NCBI GenBank assembly: GCA_029983555.1
Contig: JASBZH010000018.1
Span: 1 to 23,786, forward strand
Direction of reading: 5' to 3'
Length of the DNA: 23,786 bases
From: Peptoniphilus sp.
GTDB lineage: Bacteria; Bacillota; Clostridia; Tissierellales; Peptoniphilaceae
Shown here: positions 1-8,408 of the stretch, in pieces
How the letters are laid out: the number at the start of each line of letters is the position of its first letter
How positions within the stretch are numbered: the stretch's first letter is position 1
The notes under the pieces: generated by a model
The model's input: the letters and a program-made list of their open reading frames with translations, nothing else
What the model was told of the DNA's origin: nothing
Databases searched by the model: none
Position numbers and translations under genes: made by a program

Positions 1-66
1 TAAAATTTAAAAACACCATAGCAACTTTTCCATTTTAAATGTATGTATATAGTAGGAGGTGAAATT

Positions 67-261
67 ATGGCAAATGTAAAATTAAGATCAATCGTTGCAA
101 AAGACGATGGCACTGGAAATATTAAAAAGAGAACTTTTACTCTTTCTAATATCAACGAAGCCTGTGATTCAAATGTTTTAAAATCAGCATCTTCTAATTT
201 CGCTGATTTAATTGAAGGCGATCTTGACAGTACAGTTAAGGTTACTGAGGAAGAACTGTAA
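67..261 (+). CDS. DUF1659 family small protein
   Basis: A 64-residue protein that I recognise as DUF1659-like from its length, the N-terminal stretch MANVKLRSIV, the TFTLSNIN segment and the C-terminal KVTEEEL. The function of the family is not known. The start at 67 is chosen over an in-frame ATG at 43 because a strong AGGAGGT site lies at about 54-60, just before it. It has no signal peptide or membrane segment, so it is probably cytosolic. It lies 33 bp upstream of a DUF2922 gene and a YvrJ gene, a trio that commonly travels together in Firmicutes. Its own promoter must lie at or before the window edge. Family assignment is fairly sure; role is unknown. Confidence 0.82.
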   Translation: MANVKLRSIVAKDDGTGNIKKRTFTLSNINEACDSNVLKSASSNFADLIEGDLDSTVKVTEEEL

Positions 262-294
262 GTTTAGTGAAAATATTTATAAAGGAGGAGAATT

Positions 295-513
295 ATGGAA
301 ACTAAAAAATCACTTAGAATTAAGTTTACGGATGAAGGTGGAAATGCAAAGGCAATTTCTGTTTCTAATCCGAAAGATGATGTTTCTGCCAATGATGCTA
401 AAAATTTCGGCGATTTTATCACTGAAAATAGCGTAATCAAAGGCAAATCAGGTTTTCTTAAAGAGTATAATGGTGCTACTCTAGTTAAGAAGACTGAAGA
501 AGAACTTGTATAA
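295..513 (+). CDS. DUF2922 family small protein
   Basis: A 72-residue protein matching the DUF2922 pattern: an early strand (SLRIKFTDEGG), a middle segment with SVSNPKDDVSANDAKNFGDF, and a C-terminal LVKKTEEELV that resembles the end of the preceding DUF1659 protein. The two may be distant paralogues that form similar small beta-rich folds; that is inference. The start is preceded by an AAAGGAGGAG site with good spacing. No signal peptide or membrane segment is seen. It is the middle gene of a three-gene unit and ends 2 bp before the YvrJ start, so the three are almost surely co-transcribed. Function unknown. Confidence 0.82.
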   Translation: METKKSLRIKFTDEGGNAKAISVSNPKDDVSANDAKNFGDFITENSVIKGKSGFLKEYNGATLVKKTEEELV

Positions 514-515
514 TT

Positions 516-662
516 ATGGAAGAGTTAGTTCAGTTTGTGTCTAATATTGGTTTTCCAATTGCCATTACTTGTTATATATTGATTAGGCATGAAAATAAAC
601 TCGACGAGCTTAGAGATGCGATCTTGGAACTCAGTCGAGCTTTTGAAAAAATGAATAGGTAA
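516..662 (+). CDS. YvrJ family membrane miniprotein
   Basis: A 48-residue protein read directly from the sequence: it starts MEELVQFVSNIGFPIAIT, continues CYILIRHENKLDELRDAI and ends with a short charged helix (LELSRAFEKMNR). One hydrophobic segment (about residues 5-23) followed by an amphipathic helix is the standard YvrJ layout, so it should sit in the membrane with a short cytosolic tail. It starts 2 bp after the DUF2922 stop and has no strong ribosome binding site of its own in the short gap, which suggests translational coupling. It completes the DUF1659-DUF2922-YvrJ trio. Its function is not known. Confidence 0.8.
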   Translation: MEELVQFVSNIGFPIAITCYILIRHENKLDELRDAILELSRAFEKMNR

Positions 663-669
663 TGGATGT

Positions 670-700
670 TAGGACAGTTTTACTGTCTTATTTTTTTTTG
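670..700 (+). terminator. Rho-independent terminator after the YvrJ gene
   Basis: An 8-bp stem (670-677 with 683-690, one G-T pair) around a 5-base loop is followed by a run of nine T residues at 691-699. It lies 8 bp after the YvrJ stop and closes the three-gene unit. Confidence 0.9.
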
Positions 701-770
701 CGTTTTTTGAGAAGTTTGTAGTTGATTTAATTAGTGTGTTTTTTACTTAAGTATTCTCTCTATAAGTTTT

Positions 771-850
771 AGATCCCTTAAAGACCTAACAGGAATCTTT
801 GATTCCGTCGTAGGTCTTATACTGTAAGTGCGACTACGCTCGGGATGACG
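771..850 (+). repeat. Composite REP with nested hairpin, copy 1
   Basis: The basic AGATCCCT...CGGGATGACG repeat is interrupted by an extra hairpin. Outer arms AAGACCTA (781-788) pair with TAGGTCTT (811-818), and inside them GGAATC (792-797) pairs with GATTCC (801-806). Nearly the same composite lies at 1599-1678, and the reverse orientation at 8409-8488. Confidence 0.8.
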
Positions 851-930
851 AAGTTAGTCGAAAGATCTTGTTGTTATGGAGTTGAAAAGTGGTTTTATAA
901 TCAACATGTTTAGTGGTAATTCATAGAAAG

Positions 931-1217
931 AAGCGTTTCGTAAAAAACCGTAAAAAATTTCAGCATGTTTGAGCAAAGCACAATGAATACTTAAGAATTA
1001 ATAAAAACTGTATTGATAATTAAATTATACAAAAGTAAAATTGTGCGAGTTCTGAAATTTAGGTTTTTTACGGAGAAGTAAAAAGATTAATATGAAGAAG
1101 GTGTTATCCGAAGTGTGCGTAGGGATGGGTAGGTGCTCGAGGAAAGGGAAGGGTGCATCGCAGCGTAAGCGGAAGCACCCTTCCCTACCTCGAATAAAGA
1201 ATTAAAACGCAGTTTTG
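931..1217 (+). repeat. ~290-bp structured repeat element, copy 1
   Basis: First of three copies (others at 7935-8230 and 8788-9089), all on the plus strand. Its 5' half has long inverted arms: 939-963 (CGTAAAAAACCGTAAAAAAT and on to CAG) is nearly complementary to 1052-1073 (CTGAAATTTAGG...ACGG). Nested GCACAAT (978-984) and ATTGTGC (1040-1046) can pair inside. Its 3' half holds a GC-rich hairpin at 1137-1193, about 19 bp with one small internal bulge, capped by a loop containing CGCAGCGTAAGCGG. By eye it differs from copy 2 at about ten positions. The ends are only weakly inverted (AAGCGTTT against AAACGCAGTTTT). No reading frame is conserved, so it looks like an RNA or a non-autonomous mobile element. 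Confidence 0.8.
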
Positions 1218-1598
1218 GATGGATTTTTGTAATTATTTTATTTATACTTAAATGTTTTCTCCTCAAGTTCCAGATCCCTCGACTACGCTCGGGATGACGG
1301 GGGAGGGACATTTTCTTTATAAATTTTAGATTCCTCGGCAAGCTCGAGATGACAGGATAGAAGGTCTTTCATAATTACGCTTTGTTTCTCTTGCCATCTT
1401 ATATAATTTTTTTTCATGTAAGTTCTAGCAAAAATTAATCTCTACAGACGTCATTCTGAGCGAAACGAAAGGTGTAGCCTTGAGTGGAGTCGAAGAATCT
1501 GGTGGTTTTGGGATTGATATGTTAATTTTATGAGAAGTGTGTAATTATTTCAATGAATAATACTTTTATTAGGCTCAGTTTTTATATACTCAAGTTCC

Positions 1599-1678
1599 AG
1601 ATCCTTTAAAGACCTAACAGGAATCTTTGATTCCGTCGTAGGTCTTATACTGTAAGTGCGACTGCACTCAGGATGACG
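1599..1678 (+). repeat. Composite REP with nested hairpin, copy 2
   Basis: A close match to 771-850: the same AAGACCTA (1609-1616) / TAGGTCTT (1639-1646) arms and the same nested GGAATC/GATTCC hairpin, inside an AGATCC...GGATGACG repeat. A few changes fall in the outer repeat (for example GCACTCAGG against ACGCTCGGG). Confidence 0.8.
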
Positions 1679-1911
1679 GGGGAGGGACATTTTCTTTATA
1701 AATTTTAGATCCCTCGGCAAAGTCGGGATGATGGAATGGAGAGACTTTTTCTCTATAAGTTCCATATCCCCTGGCAAGCTCAGTATGACGAAATAAGGAA
1801 GTTATTTCTGTATTTTTTTAAATATAAAATCTCAACAAACGAGCAATTATAAGTTATTTAAATTATTTTTATTTAAATATTTGTATTTGCTATTTTTAGG
1901 CATTTTCCCTA

Positions 1912-1940
1912 TTGACTTTGTGTATTTTAAGTGATATTGT
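1912..1940 (+). promoter_or_regulatory. Promoter of the DUF3798 ABC transporter operon
   Basis: A -35 box TTGACT (1912-1917), a 17-bp spacer and an extended -10 box TGATATTGT (-10 hexamer 1935-1940) lie about 40 bp before the start codon. The predicted start of transcription is near 1947, giving a short leader with no room for a riboswitch. Confidence 0.7.
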
Positions 1941-1982
1941 ATTAATAATTTAAGATACTAAATCAATAAAAAGAGGTGCAAA

Positions 1983-3320
1983 ATGAAAGTTAATTTGAAG
2001 AAGCTTGTTGGAATTATTTTAATTATTTTTGCAATTTTTACTTTCGCTGGTTGTCAGAAAGTTGACAATACTCCGAAAGAAGAAAATGGCGAGAAAATAG
2101 TTGCGGACGACGGTGTTAAGGCACAATTTGAAACTGTAAATGAAGGAGACGAATTTCATATTGGTATTATAACTGGTACTGTTTCTCAAGGTGAGGATGA
2201 ATTCCGTGCTGCTCAAGCTGCAATCGAGAAGTATGGCTCTGCTGATGAGGGTGGAATGATTCGTCACGATACTTATCCTGATAAGTTTGAGGCTGAACAA
2301 GAAACTACAATTTCTAAAATTGTTGCGATGGCAGACGACCCAATGATGAAAGCTGTCATTGTCAATCAATCTGTCCCTGGTACTTCAGCTGCCTTTAAAC
2401 AAATTAGAGATAAAAGACCTGATATCATTTTGGTAAACTTAGTTGCTCAAGAGGATACAATTATGGTAGAAGATGCGTCTGATTTAGTTATCGATGCGGA
2501 CAATGTTTCTAGAGGTTATAGAATTATTGCTGCTGCAAAGGAAATGGGTGCTACAAAGTTTGCTCACATAACTTTCCCACGACACATGTCAATTGAGCTT
2601 TTGGCTTTAAGACGTGCGATAATGGAAGAGGCATGTAATGAGCTTGGTCTTGAATTTATTTCTCTAAATGCGCCTGACCCAATTACTGATATCGGCGTTC
2701 CTGGTGCGCAACAATATATTGCTGAAAATATTCAACCTTGGATTGATAAGTATGGTAAAGACACTGCTTTCTTCTGTACTAACGACGCCCACACTGAACC
2801 GCTTTTAAGGGGAGTTGCTGCAGGTGGAGCTATATTTGTTGAACAAGATTTACCTTCTCCTATAATGGGATATCCAAAGGCATTTTCTGTTGATATTAAA
2901 GATTTAGCTGGTGATTGGCAAGCTATTAATAAAAAGGTTGAAGAGGCTGTTATTCAAAACGGTGGCGACAAGAGAATGGGAACTTGGGCATATTCTCTAG
3001 GATACTCTGTAACTTTAGGTGCACTTGACCATGTAATTGACGTTCTTCATGGCAATGGAGATTTATTAGATAACGAAGCTGTCATAAAATCTATTGAAAG
3101 TTACACTGAAGGTGCAAAGTGGATGGCCACAAATTATGTAGACAGAGCGTCTGGTGAAGCTAAGAAAAATCACATTCTTGTTGCTCAAGACACTTATGTA
3201 TATGGCAGAGGATATTTAGGTATGGATAAGATTGATGTTCCTGAAAAATATCTAAATCTAAATGTTGACCTAGATCAAATTAAAGCTGAACAAGAACAAG
3301 CTGAAGGAAAAGCTGAATAA
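1983..3320 (+). CDS. DUF3798 family substrate-binding lipoprotein
   Basis: A 445-residue exported lipoprotein. Residues 1-23 form a signal peptide (KK charge, long hydrophobic core) ending in the lipobox FAGC, so Cys24 is the lipidated first residue of the mature protein. The mature part looks like DUF3798: it starts a periplasmic-binding-like fold at FHIGIITGTVSQGEDEF and has alternating strands and helices such as MKAVIVNQSVPGTSAAF and DTAFFCTNDAH. By family and by its place directly before an ATPase and two permeases, it is the substrate-binding part of an ABC importer of the sugar/nucleoside (BMP-like) type, anchored outside the membrane. The start has an AAGAGGTG site. The substrate is not known; a purine nucleoside or sugar would be a guess from the permease type. 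Confidence 0.85.
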   Translation: MKVNLKKLVGIILIIFAIFTFAGCQKVDNTPKEENGEKIVADDGVKAQFETVNEGDEFHIGIITGTVSQGEDEFRAAQAAIEKYGSADEGGMIRHDTYPDKFEAEQETTISKIVAMADDPMMKAVIVNQSVPGTSAAFKQIRDKRPDIILVNLVAQEDTIMVEDASDLVIDADNVSRGYRIIAAAKEMGATKFAHITFPRHMSIELLALRRAIMEEACNELGLEFISLNAPDPITDIGVPGAQQYIAENIQPWIDKYGKDTAFFCTNDAHTEPLLRGVAAGGAIFVEQDLPSPIMGYPKAFSVDIKDLAGDWQAINKKVEEAVIQNGGDKRMGTWAYSLGYSVTLGALDHVIDVLHGNGDLLDNEAVIKSIESYTEGAKWMATNYVDRASGEAKKNHILVAQDTYVYGRGYLGMDKIDVPEKYLNLNVDLDQIKAEQEQAEGKAE

Positions 3321-3342
3321 TAAAATTATTATTTTTTATAAT

Positions 3343-3370
3343 AAAATCAACGGATTTTTCCGTTGATTTT
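3343..3370 (+). terminator. Intra-operon hairpin (attenuator-like)
   Basis: A perfect 12-bp stem (3343-3354 with 3359-3370) with a TTTT loop lies between the binding-protein and ATPase genes. The T tract after it is weak (ATTTATAATT). It probably stops part of the transcription, or protects the upstream mRNA, so the binding protein is made in excess over the ATPase and permeases. It ends 10 bp before the ATPase ribosome binding site. Confidence 0.7.
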
Positions 3371-3392
3371 ATTTATAATTGGAGGTATTTTT

Positions 3393-4988
3393 GTGACAGA
3401 TAAATTACTAGAAGTTAAAAATGTCAGCAAAAATTTTGGTGAAAACTCGGTTTTAAGGGGAGTAAATTTTTCTCTCGATAAAGGTGAAATTTTGGGCCTC
3501 GTTGGAGAAAACGGAGCAGGTAAATCTACTCTTATGAACATTCTTTTTGGGATGGAAGTAATCCATCACACTGGTGGATTTGAAGGCGAAATATATTTTG
3601 ATGGAGAGAAGATTAATTTTAAAAATCCAATCGAAGCTTTGGCAGCTGGTGTTGGAATGGTCCATCAAGAGTTCAGTTTGATACCGGGTTTTACAGTTGC
3701 TGAAAATATTACATTAAATATGGAAAAGACAAATTCCTCAATTATATCTAAAATTTTTGGAAAAAAATTAGAAAATATTGATGAAAGTAAGAACTTAGAA
3801 GTTGCTGGCGATTCTCTTGACACTTTGGAAATTAAAATTGATCCAAACGACAAGGTTTCTGAGATGCCAGTTGGACACAAGCAGTTTATTGAAATTGCAA
3901 GAGAGATTACGCGCAAAGATGTAAAGCTAATTATAATGGACGAGCCTACGGCAGTTTTAACTGAGTCTGAGGCGAATAATCTAATGAAAGCTTTAAAGAG
4001 ACTTTCTGAAATTGGAATTGCAATTATTTTTATAACTCATAGGCTTAGAGAGATAATTAGCGTCTGCGACAAGGTAATTGTACTTCGCGATGGCGAGATT
4101 ATTGAGGATAGAGCGAATGAAAATTTAACCATGGAAGAAATTGCCAAGTGGATGGTCGGCCGTGACGATGAGAATGCAGTTGCAAAGAGAGTTAGGGATA
4201 AAAAAATTGATAATAGTGATGTTATTTTAAAGATAAATCATTTGTGGGTCGACATGCCAGGCGAGGCAGTATTTGATGTTAATCTTGAAGTTTATAGGGG
4301 TGAAATTTTAGGTATTGCAGGTCTTGCTGGTCAAGGCAAACTTGGAATTCCAAATGGAATTTTGGGGACTTATCCAGTTGGAGGAGAATGCGTATTTAAT
4401 GGCGAGAAGTTGGACCTTGGCAATACTTTAAGCATTTTGAAAAATAAAATCGCCTTCGTGTCTGAGGATAGGCGTGGCGTTGGACTTCTTTTGGACGAGC
4501 CGATTTTTTGGAATATTTCTTTTAACGCAATGCAAGTTCAAGAAAAGTTTATCAAGAGAGTTATGGGAATAAAGTTTAGAGACGAAAATCAGATGAAGGA
4601 TTTGGCAGATAAATATATTGATTCCCTTTCTATAAAAACTATGGGTTCTTTTCAAAAAGCTGGAAACTTATCTGGTGGAAATCAGCAAAAAGTCTGTTTG
4701 GCAAAAGCATTTGCAATGGATCCTGAACTTTTATTTGTATCAGAACCAACTAGGGGCATAGATATCGGGGCAAAAGGGCTCGTTTTGGATGCACTTCGCG
4801 ATACTAATATTGACGATAACACCACAGTTATAATGGTTTCATCAGAACTTGAAGAACTAAGAAGCATTTGTGACAGGATAGCAGTTATATGCGAGGGAAA
4901 AATTGCAGGAATACTTCCTCCTGATGAAGATGCTGAGAAGTTTGGACTTTTAATGAGTGGAGAGAAGGAGGCAGCTTTAAATGGTTAA
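3393..4988 (+). CDS. Double-NBD ABC transporter ATPase (RbsA-like)
   Basis: A 531-residue cytosolic protein with two nucleotide-binding domains in tandem, as in ribose or BMP-type nucleoside importers. Domain 1 has Walker A GENGAGKST (38-46), a family-typical degenerate signature (MPVGHKQFIEIA) and Walker B LIIMDEPT with D183/E184. Domain 2 has a degenerate Walker A (GLAGQGKLG), a proper signature LSGGNQQKV (426-434) and Walker-B-like LLFVSEPTRGIDIG; this asymmetry is normal for the family. I start it at a GTG at 3393, with GGAGG at 3381-3385. The in-frame ATG at 3363 lies inside the upstream hairpin and has no ribosome binding site. Its end overlaps the first permease by 8 bp. It powers import of the substrate bound by the upstream lipoprotein. 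Confidence 0.92.
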   Translation: MTDKLLEVKNVSKNFGENSVLRGVNFSLDKGEILGLVGENGAGKSTLMNILFGMEVIHHTGGFEGEIYFDGEKINFKNPIEALAAGVGMVHQEFSLIPGFTVAENITLNMEKTNSSIISKIFGKKLENIDESKNLEVAGDSLDTLEIKIDPNDKVSEMPVGHKQFIEIAREITRKDVKLIIMDEPTAVLTESEANNLMKALKRLSEIGIAIIFITHRLREIISVCDKVIVLRDGEIIEDRANENLTMEEIAKWMVGRDDENAVAKRVRDKKIDNSDVILKINHLWVDMPGEAVFDVNLEVYRGEILGIAGLAGQGKLGIPNGILGTYPVGGECVFNGEKLDLGNTLSILKNKIAFVSEDRRGVGLLLDEPIFWNISFNAMQVQEKFIKRVMGIKFRDENQMKDLADKYIDSLSIKTMGSFQKAGNLSGGNQQKVCLAKAFAMDPELLFVSEPTRGIDIGAKGLVLDALRDTNIDDNTTVIMVSSELEELRSICDRIAVICEGKIAGILPPDEDAEKFGLLMSGEKEAALNG

Positions 4989-6057
4989 AAAGAAAAGTTT
5001 TGTACAAAGAGTTGGAGTGCCTCGACTGATAATTGGAGTATTCCTTTTGGTGCTATTTGTTGCAGCTCCCTTTGCTGGAGTTTCACTCAAGGACTCTGTT
5101 GAAAATGTGCTAGCAAGGTTTGGAATGTTTTCAATTTTAGTTTTATCCCTCGTGCCAATGGTGCAGTCGGGATGTGGACTTAACTTTGGTATTCCAATAG
5201 GCATTGTGGCTGGAATTCTTGGAGGAGTTACATCAATTGAATTTGGACTTACTGGTTCTGGTGGAATTTTCGTTGCGATTTTAATTGGGGCACTAATTGC
5301 AGTAGTGTTTGGTGCACTCTATGGAATGCTTTTAAATAGAATAGTCGGCGACGAGATGCTTATTGCGACTTATGTTGGATATTCTTTTACGGCGCTAATG
5401 TGTATAGCATATTTAAAACTACCATATAAAAATCCAGTCTCTGTACTTTCTTATGGAGGCACTGGACTTTCACAACAAATCCCAGTTGCAGATTATTGGA
5501 TGAAGTCAGTAGTATTAGAAGATGGAACAAAAGTTACGACAGGGATTATTGATAGGCTTTTGAGTTTTAAAGTTTTTGGAGTGAGTATTCCAGTTGGAAT
5601 GTTTTTGATATTTGCAATATGTGCATTTTTAGTATGGTTATTTTTTAAAACTAAAACTGGAACAGCAATGACAGCAGTTGGATCAAATGCAGATTATGCA
5701 AGGGCCAGTGGGATTAATATTAAGAGGACAAGACTTGTGTCTGTAATTTTATCTACTGTAATTGCATCAATGGGGATAATAATTTATCAACAGTCTTATG
5801 GATTTATCCAACTATATCAAGCGCCACTTTCCTTTACATTCCAAACAGTTGCAGCTCTTCTAATTGGAGGAGCGAGCATCAACAAGGCTTCAATACCAAA
5901 TGTAATAATAGGAACATTTTTGTTTCAAGGTATTATAACACTTACACCTACAGTAATTAACGGAGCTTTGAATATAGATATATCGGAAATTTTGCGTATG
6001 ATAATTACAAACGGAATGATTATCTATGCTCTAACTAGGAGGAACGCAGATGAATAA
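4981..6057 (+). CDS. ABC transporter permease (BPD_transp_2 type), first subunit
   Basis: A 358-residue, very hydrophobic protein with roughly 8-10 membrane segments. It has the features of the branched-chain amino acid/ribose/BMP-type permease superfamily: an early CGLNFGIPIGIVAGILGG segment and the cytosolic coupling region TAVGSNADYARASGINIKR (about residues 230-250) that contacts the ATPase. It overlaps the ATPase gene by 8 bp and has AAGGAGG before its start. Together with the next gene it forms the heterodimeric membrane channel. The substrate cannot be told from the sequence. Confidence 0.9.
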   Translation: MVKKKSFVQRVGVPRLIIGVFLLVLFVAAPFAGVSLKDSVENVLARFGMFSILVLSLVPMVQSGCGLNFGIPIGIVAGILGGVTSIEFGLTGSGGIFVAILIGALIAVVFGALYGMLLNRIVGDEMLIATYVGYSFTALMCIAYLKLPYKNPVSVLSYGGTGLSQQIPVADYWMKSVVLEDGTKVTTGIIDRLLSFKVFGVSIPVGMFLIFAICAFLVWLFFKTKTGTAMTAVGSNADYARASGINIKRTRLVSVILSTVIASMGIIIYQQSYGFIQLYQAPLSFTFQTVAALLIGGASINKASIPNVIIGTFLFQGIITLTPTVINGALNIDISEILRMIITNGMIIYALTRRNADE

Positions 6058-7189
6058 AAAATTTAAAAAAAAATTAATAAGATTTATGGTTCCAATTTTA
6101 TTTATAATAATAGTTATAGCAGGACTTATAATCGCAAAACCTCCACTTTCTTATATAACTAATGAACTTTCAAAGAGAATGGTCAGAAATACATTTTTGG
6201 TACTATCTCTTATAATACCAATTATCGCTGGAATGGGTATTAACTTCGGAATTCCACTTGGAGCAATGGCAGGACAAATTGGAATAATATTTGCACAGGA
6301 CTGGGGATTTACGGGACTTACAGGACTTATAATTGCAGCAATAATAGGAACGCCAATCGCAATTTTACTTGGACAGTTTTCAGGAAGAGTTCTAAATAGA
6401 GCGCGCGGCAGAGAAATGATTACATCAATGATGCTCGCATTCTTTATACTCGGATGGTACATGCTATTTTTGTTGAACTTATGTGGAACTATAATTCCAT
6501 TAAAAAATAAGTCGATGATACTTTCTCAAGGGTATGGAATCAAAAACTCAATCACACTTGCATCAGCACAGGGACTAGACAACATATTAAAATTCAGAGT
6601 AAATATTCCAATAAATGCAAAACATCAGATATTATTTGATATTCCAGTAGTTACAATTATAATAATCGCACTGCTCTGTGTATTTATAATGTGGTTTAGA
6701 AACACAAAGCTCGGTCACGACATGAAGGCCGTTGGACAAAATCAATATGTATCTCAAAACGCAGGTATGGATGCAGATAAAATTAGAATTGCATCAATTG
6801 TAATGTCAACAGTACTAGCTTGTTACGGACAAATAATATATCTACAAAATATAGGAACACTTGCAACTTATGCAGGTCAAGACCAAGCAGCACTATATGC
6901 AGCAGCCGCAATATTAGTAGGGGGAGCGAGTGTATCTAAAGCGAGCATACCAAATGTAATTTTGGGAACAGCACTGTTCCACTTGATGTTTATAGTACTT
7001 CCACAAGCAGGAAGAGTACTAGCAGGAGATGCCATAATTGGAGAATACTTCAGGACATTTTTATCATACGCAGTAGTAACAATGGCACTAATAATGCACG
7101 CTTACGAAAGAAAGAAGGAAGAAGACGACCTTAGACATCAGATGAGAGAGCAAAGACACAAGAAGGAAAAAGAAATAAAGGAAATGTGA
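6050..7189 (+). CDS. ABC transporter permease (BPD_transp_2 type), second subunit
   Basis: A 379-residue permease of the same superfamily as the preceding gene and clearly its distant paralogue: compare GMGINFGIPLGAMAGQIG and MKAVGQNQYVSQNAGMDADK with the equivalent places in the first subunit. It has about eight to ten membrane segments and ends in a highly charged tail of about 35 residues (RKKEEDDLRHQMREQRHKKE) that should lie in the cytosol. Its start overlaps the previous stop by 8 bp, with AGGAGG before it. It is the last gene of the DUF3798 transporter operon. Confidence 0.9.
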   Translation: MNKKFKKKLIRFMVPILFIIIVIAGLIIAKPPLSYITNELSKRMVRNTFLVLSLIIPIIAGMGINFGIPLGAMAGQIGIIFAQDWGFTGLTGLIIAAIIGTPIAILLGQFSGRVLNRARGREMITSMMLAFFILGWYMLFLLNLCGTIIPLKNKSMILSQGYGIKNSITLASAQGLDNILKFRVNIPINAKHQILFDIPVVTIIIIALLCVFIMWFRNTKLGHDMKAVGQNQYVSQNAGMDADKIRIASIVMSTVLACYGQIIYLQNIGTLATYAGQDQAALYAAAAILVGGASVSKASIPNVILGTALFHLMFIVLPQAGRVLAGDAIIGEYFRTFLSYAVVTMALIMHAYERKKEEDDLRHQMREQRHKKEKEIKEM

Positions 7190-7225
7190 ATAAAATAAAG
7201 CATAAACCTTCTTCAAAATAAATCG

Positions 7226-7268
7226 GGTAAAAGACCTTGGGGTGAACTTAGGGTCTTTTGCCTTTTTT
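7226..7268 (+). terminator. Terminator of the ABC transporter operon
   Basis: An 11-bp stem (GGTAAAAGACC at 7226-7236 with GGTCTTTTGCC at 7252-7262, one T-G pair) with a 15-base loop is followed by TTTTTT at 7263-7268. It lies 36 bp after the last permease stop. Confidence 0.9.
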
Positions 7269-7484
7269 AGTTGTATTTAATTATTATATGATTTTTAATT
7301 TTATTTAATTATTATATGATTTTTAGTTTTATGTGGAATTAAGAATTATTGTTAGTTTTTTAAAGGGTATTGAATTTAAGTAAAAAATACCGCAACATCG
7401 TCATCCCGAGCGTAGTCGAGGGATCTGGAACTTGAGTAGAGAAAACCTAAGCAAAATAAAAGTCATAACCAGAAAAATAATTAG

Positions 7485-7747
7485 AAACTTCTCATAAAAT
7501 TAACATTGTAACTCCAAAACCACCAGATTCTTCGTCTCCATTCAAGGCTATCCCTTTCGTTCTGCTCAGAATGACGCTTGATATGAAAAAAGCCTTTATT
7601 ATCGTCATCCTGAGCGAGCAACGCGAGCCGAAGGATCTAAAACTAATGGAGAGAATACCTATATTTAAGAAAAATTTTTACAAAAAAATAATTACAGACT
7701 AATAATAAAAAGACCTTGCAACTCCACAACAACAAGATCTTTCGACT
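7485..7747 (+). repeat. 263-bp direct duplication, copy 1
   Basis: Almost identical to 9116-9379: by eye a single-base insertion and one or two substitutions separate them. It starts at AAACTTCTCATAAAAT, spans one long and one short REP-like unit, and ends at GATCTTTCGACT. The close match points to a recent duplication or gene conversion within region B. Confidence 0.85.
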
Positions 7748-7934
7748 TCGCTTGTTTCTTCGGCACAAGCTTCGCTCACGATGACGTTTTTTGGGGATTT
7801 ACTCTACTCAAAGGCTATGCCTTTCGTTCCGCTCAGAATGACGTAGTGTTGGTGCTATTATTGTAATAGATTTATTTTGTGGCTAGATTTTAAAATATTT
7901 ATATCCTATAAAAACTGAATGTTAGAATAATTTT

Positions 7935-8230
7935 CAGCAAAAAGCGTTTAGTAAAAAACCGTAAAAAATTTCAGCATGTTTGAGCAAAGCACAATGAATA
8001 CTTAAGAATTAATAAAAACTGTATTGATAATTAAATTATACAAAAGTAAAATTGTGCGAGTTCTGAAATTTAGGTTTTTTACGGAGAAGTAAAAAGATTA
8101 ATATAAAGAAGATGTCATCCGAAGTGGGCGTAGGGATGGGTAGGTGCTCGAGGAAAGGGAAGGGTGCATCGCAGCGCAAGCGGAAGCACCCTTCTCTACC
8201 TCGAATAAAGAATTTAAAACGTAGTTTTAG
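7935..8230 (+). repeat. ~295-bp structured repeat element, copy 2
   Basis: It starts at CAGCAAAAAGCGTTT, shared with copy 3. The 5' long arms are 7950-7974 and 8063-8084, with the same nested GCACAAT/ATTGTGC pair as copy 1. The 3' GC-rich hairpin is at 8148-8204. One arm carries CTTCTC where copy 1 has CTTCCC, which turns a G-C pair into a G-U pair and so keeps the stem only if it acts as plus-strand RNA. The 3' end is near AAAACGTAGTTTTAG. Confidence 0.8.
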
Positions 8231-8408
8231 AAAAAAACTAATACTGCAACCTCAAAACCACCAGATTCTTCGACTCCACTCAAGGCTACACCTTTCGTTT
8301 CGCTCAGAATGACATCTGATGGGATTATTATTTAATTTACTCCATTCAAGGCTATACCTTTCGTTTCGCTCAGAATGACACTTGATATGAATAAAAAGTC
8401 TTTATTAT

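Larger units (their letters stand above)
701..1911. repeat. Gene-free region A: cluster of REP-like palindromic repeats
   Basis: No gene is supported here; the open frames in it are made of repeat sequence. It holds degenerate copies of a GATCC...GGATGAC palindrome at about 771-850, 1272-1299, 1328-1354, 1599-1678, 1707-1733 and 1764-1790. A related longer repeat (GTCATTCTGAGCG...GAATCTGGTGG) lies at 1450-1511, a fragment of another copy at 851-885, and a copy of the ~290-bp element at 931-1217. Nearly all short repeats here run opposite to those in the gene-free region at 7270-9540; for example 1450-1550 resembles the reverse complement of about 7480-7575. The last ~120 bp are plain AT-rich sequence leading into the promoter of the next operon. 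Confidence 0.8.

Noticed and set aside
1087..1777. Minus-strand open frames at 1087-1341 and 1550-1777 with similar peptide stretches
   Set aside because: They consist of the palindromic repeats read through; the shared residues reflect repeat DNA, and no ribosome binding sites are present.
3393..4988. A damaged ATPase, because the second Walker A and first signature are degenerate
   Set aside because: This asymmetry is usual in RbsA-type double ATPases; the frame is complete.
7935..8230. A group II intron or IS remnant in the ~295-bp element
   Set aside because: A GTGCG string and strong hairpins are present, but there is no domain V sequence, no reverse transcriptase or transposase remnant, and no clear target duplication.
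8112..8312. A 66-codon plus-strand open frame
   Set aside because: It lies across the GC-rich hairpin of the ~295-bp element and a REP-like unit; the frame is not kept in the other two copies.
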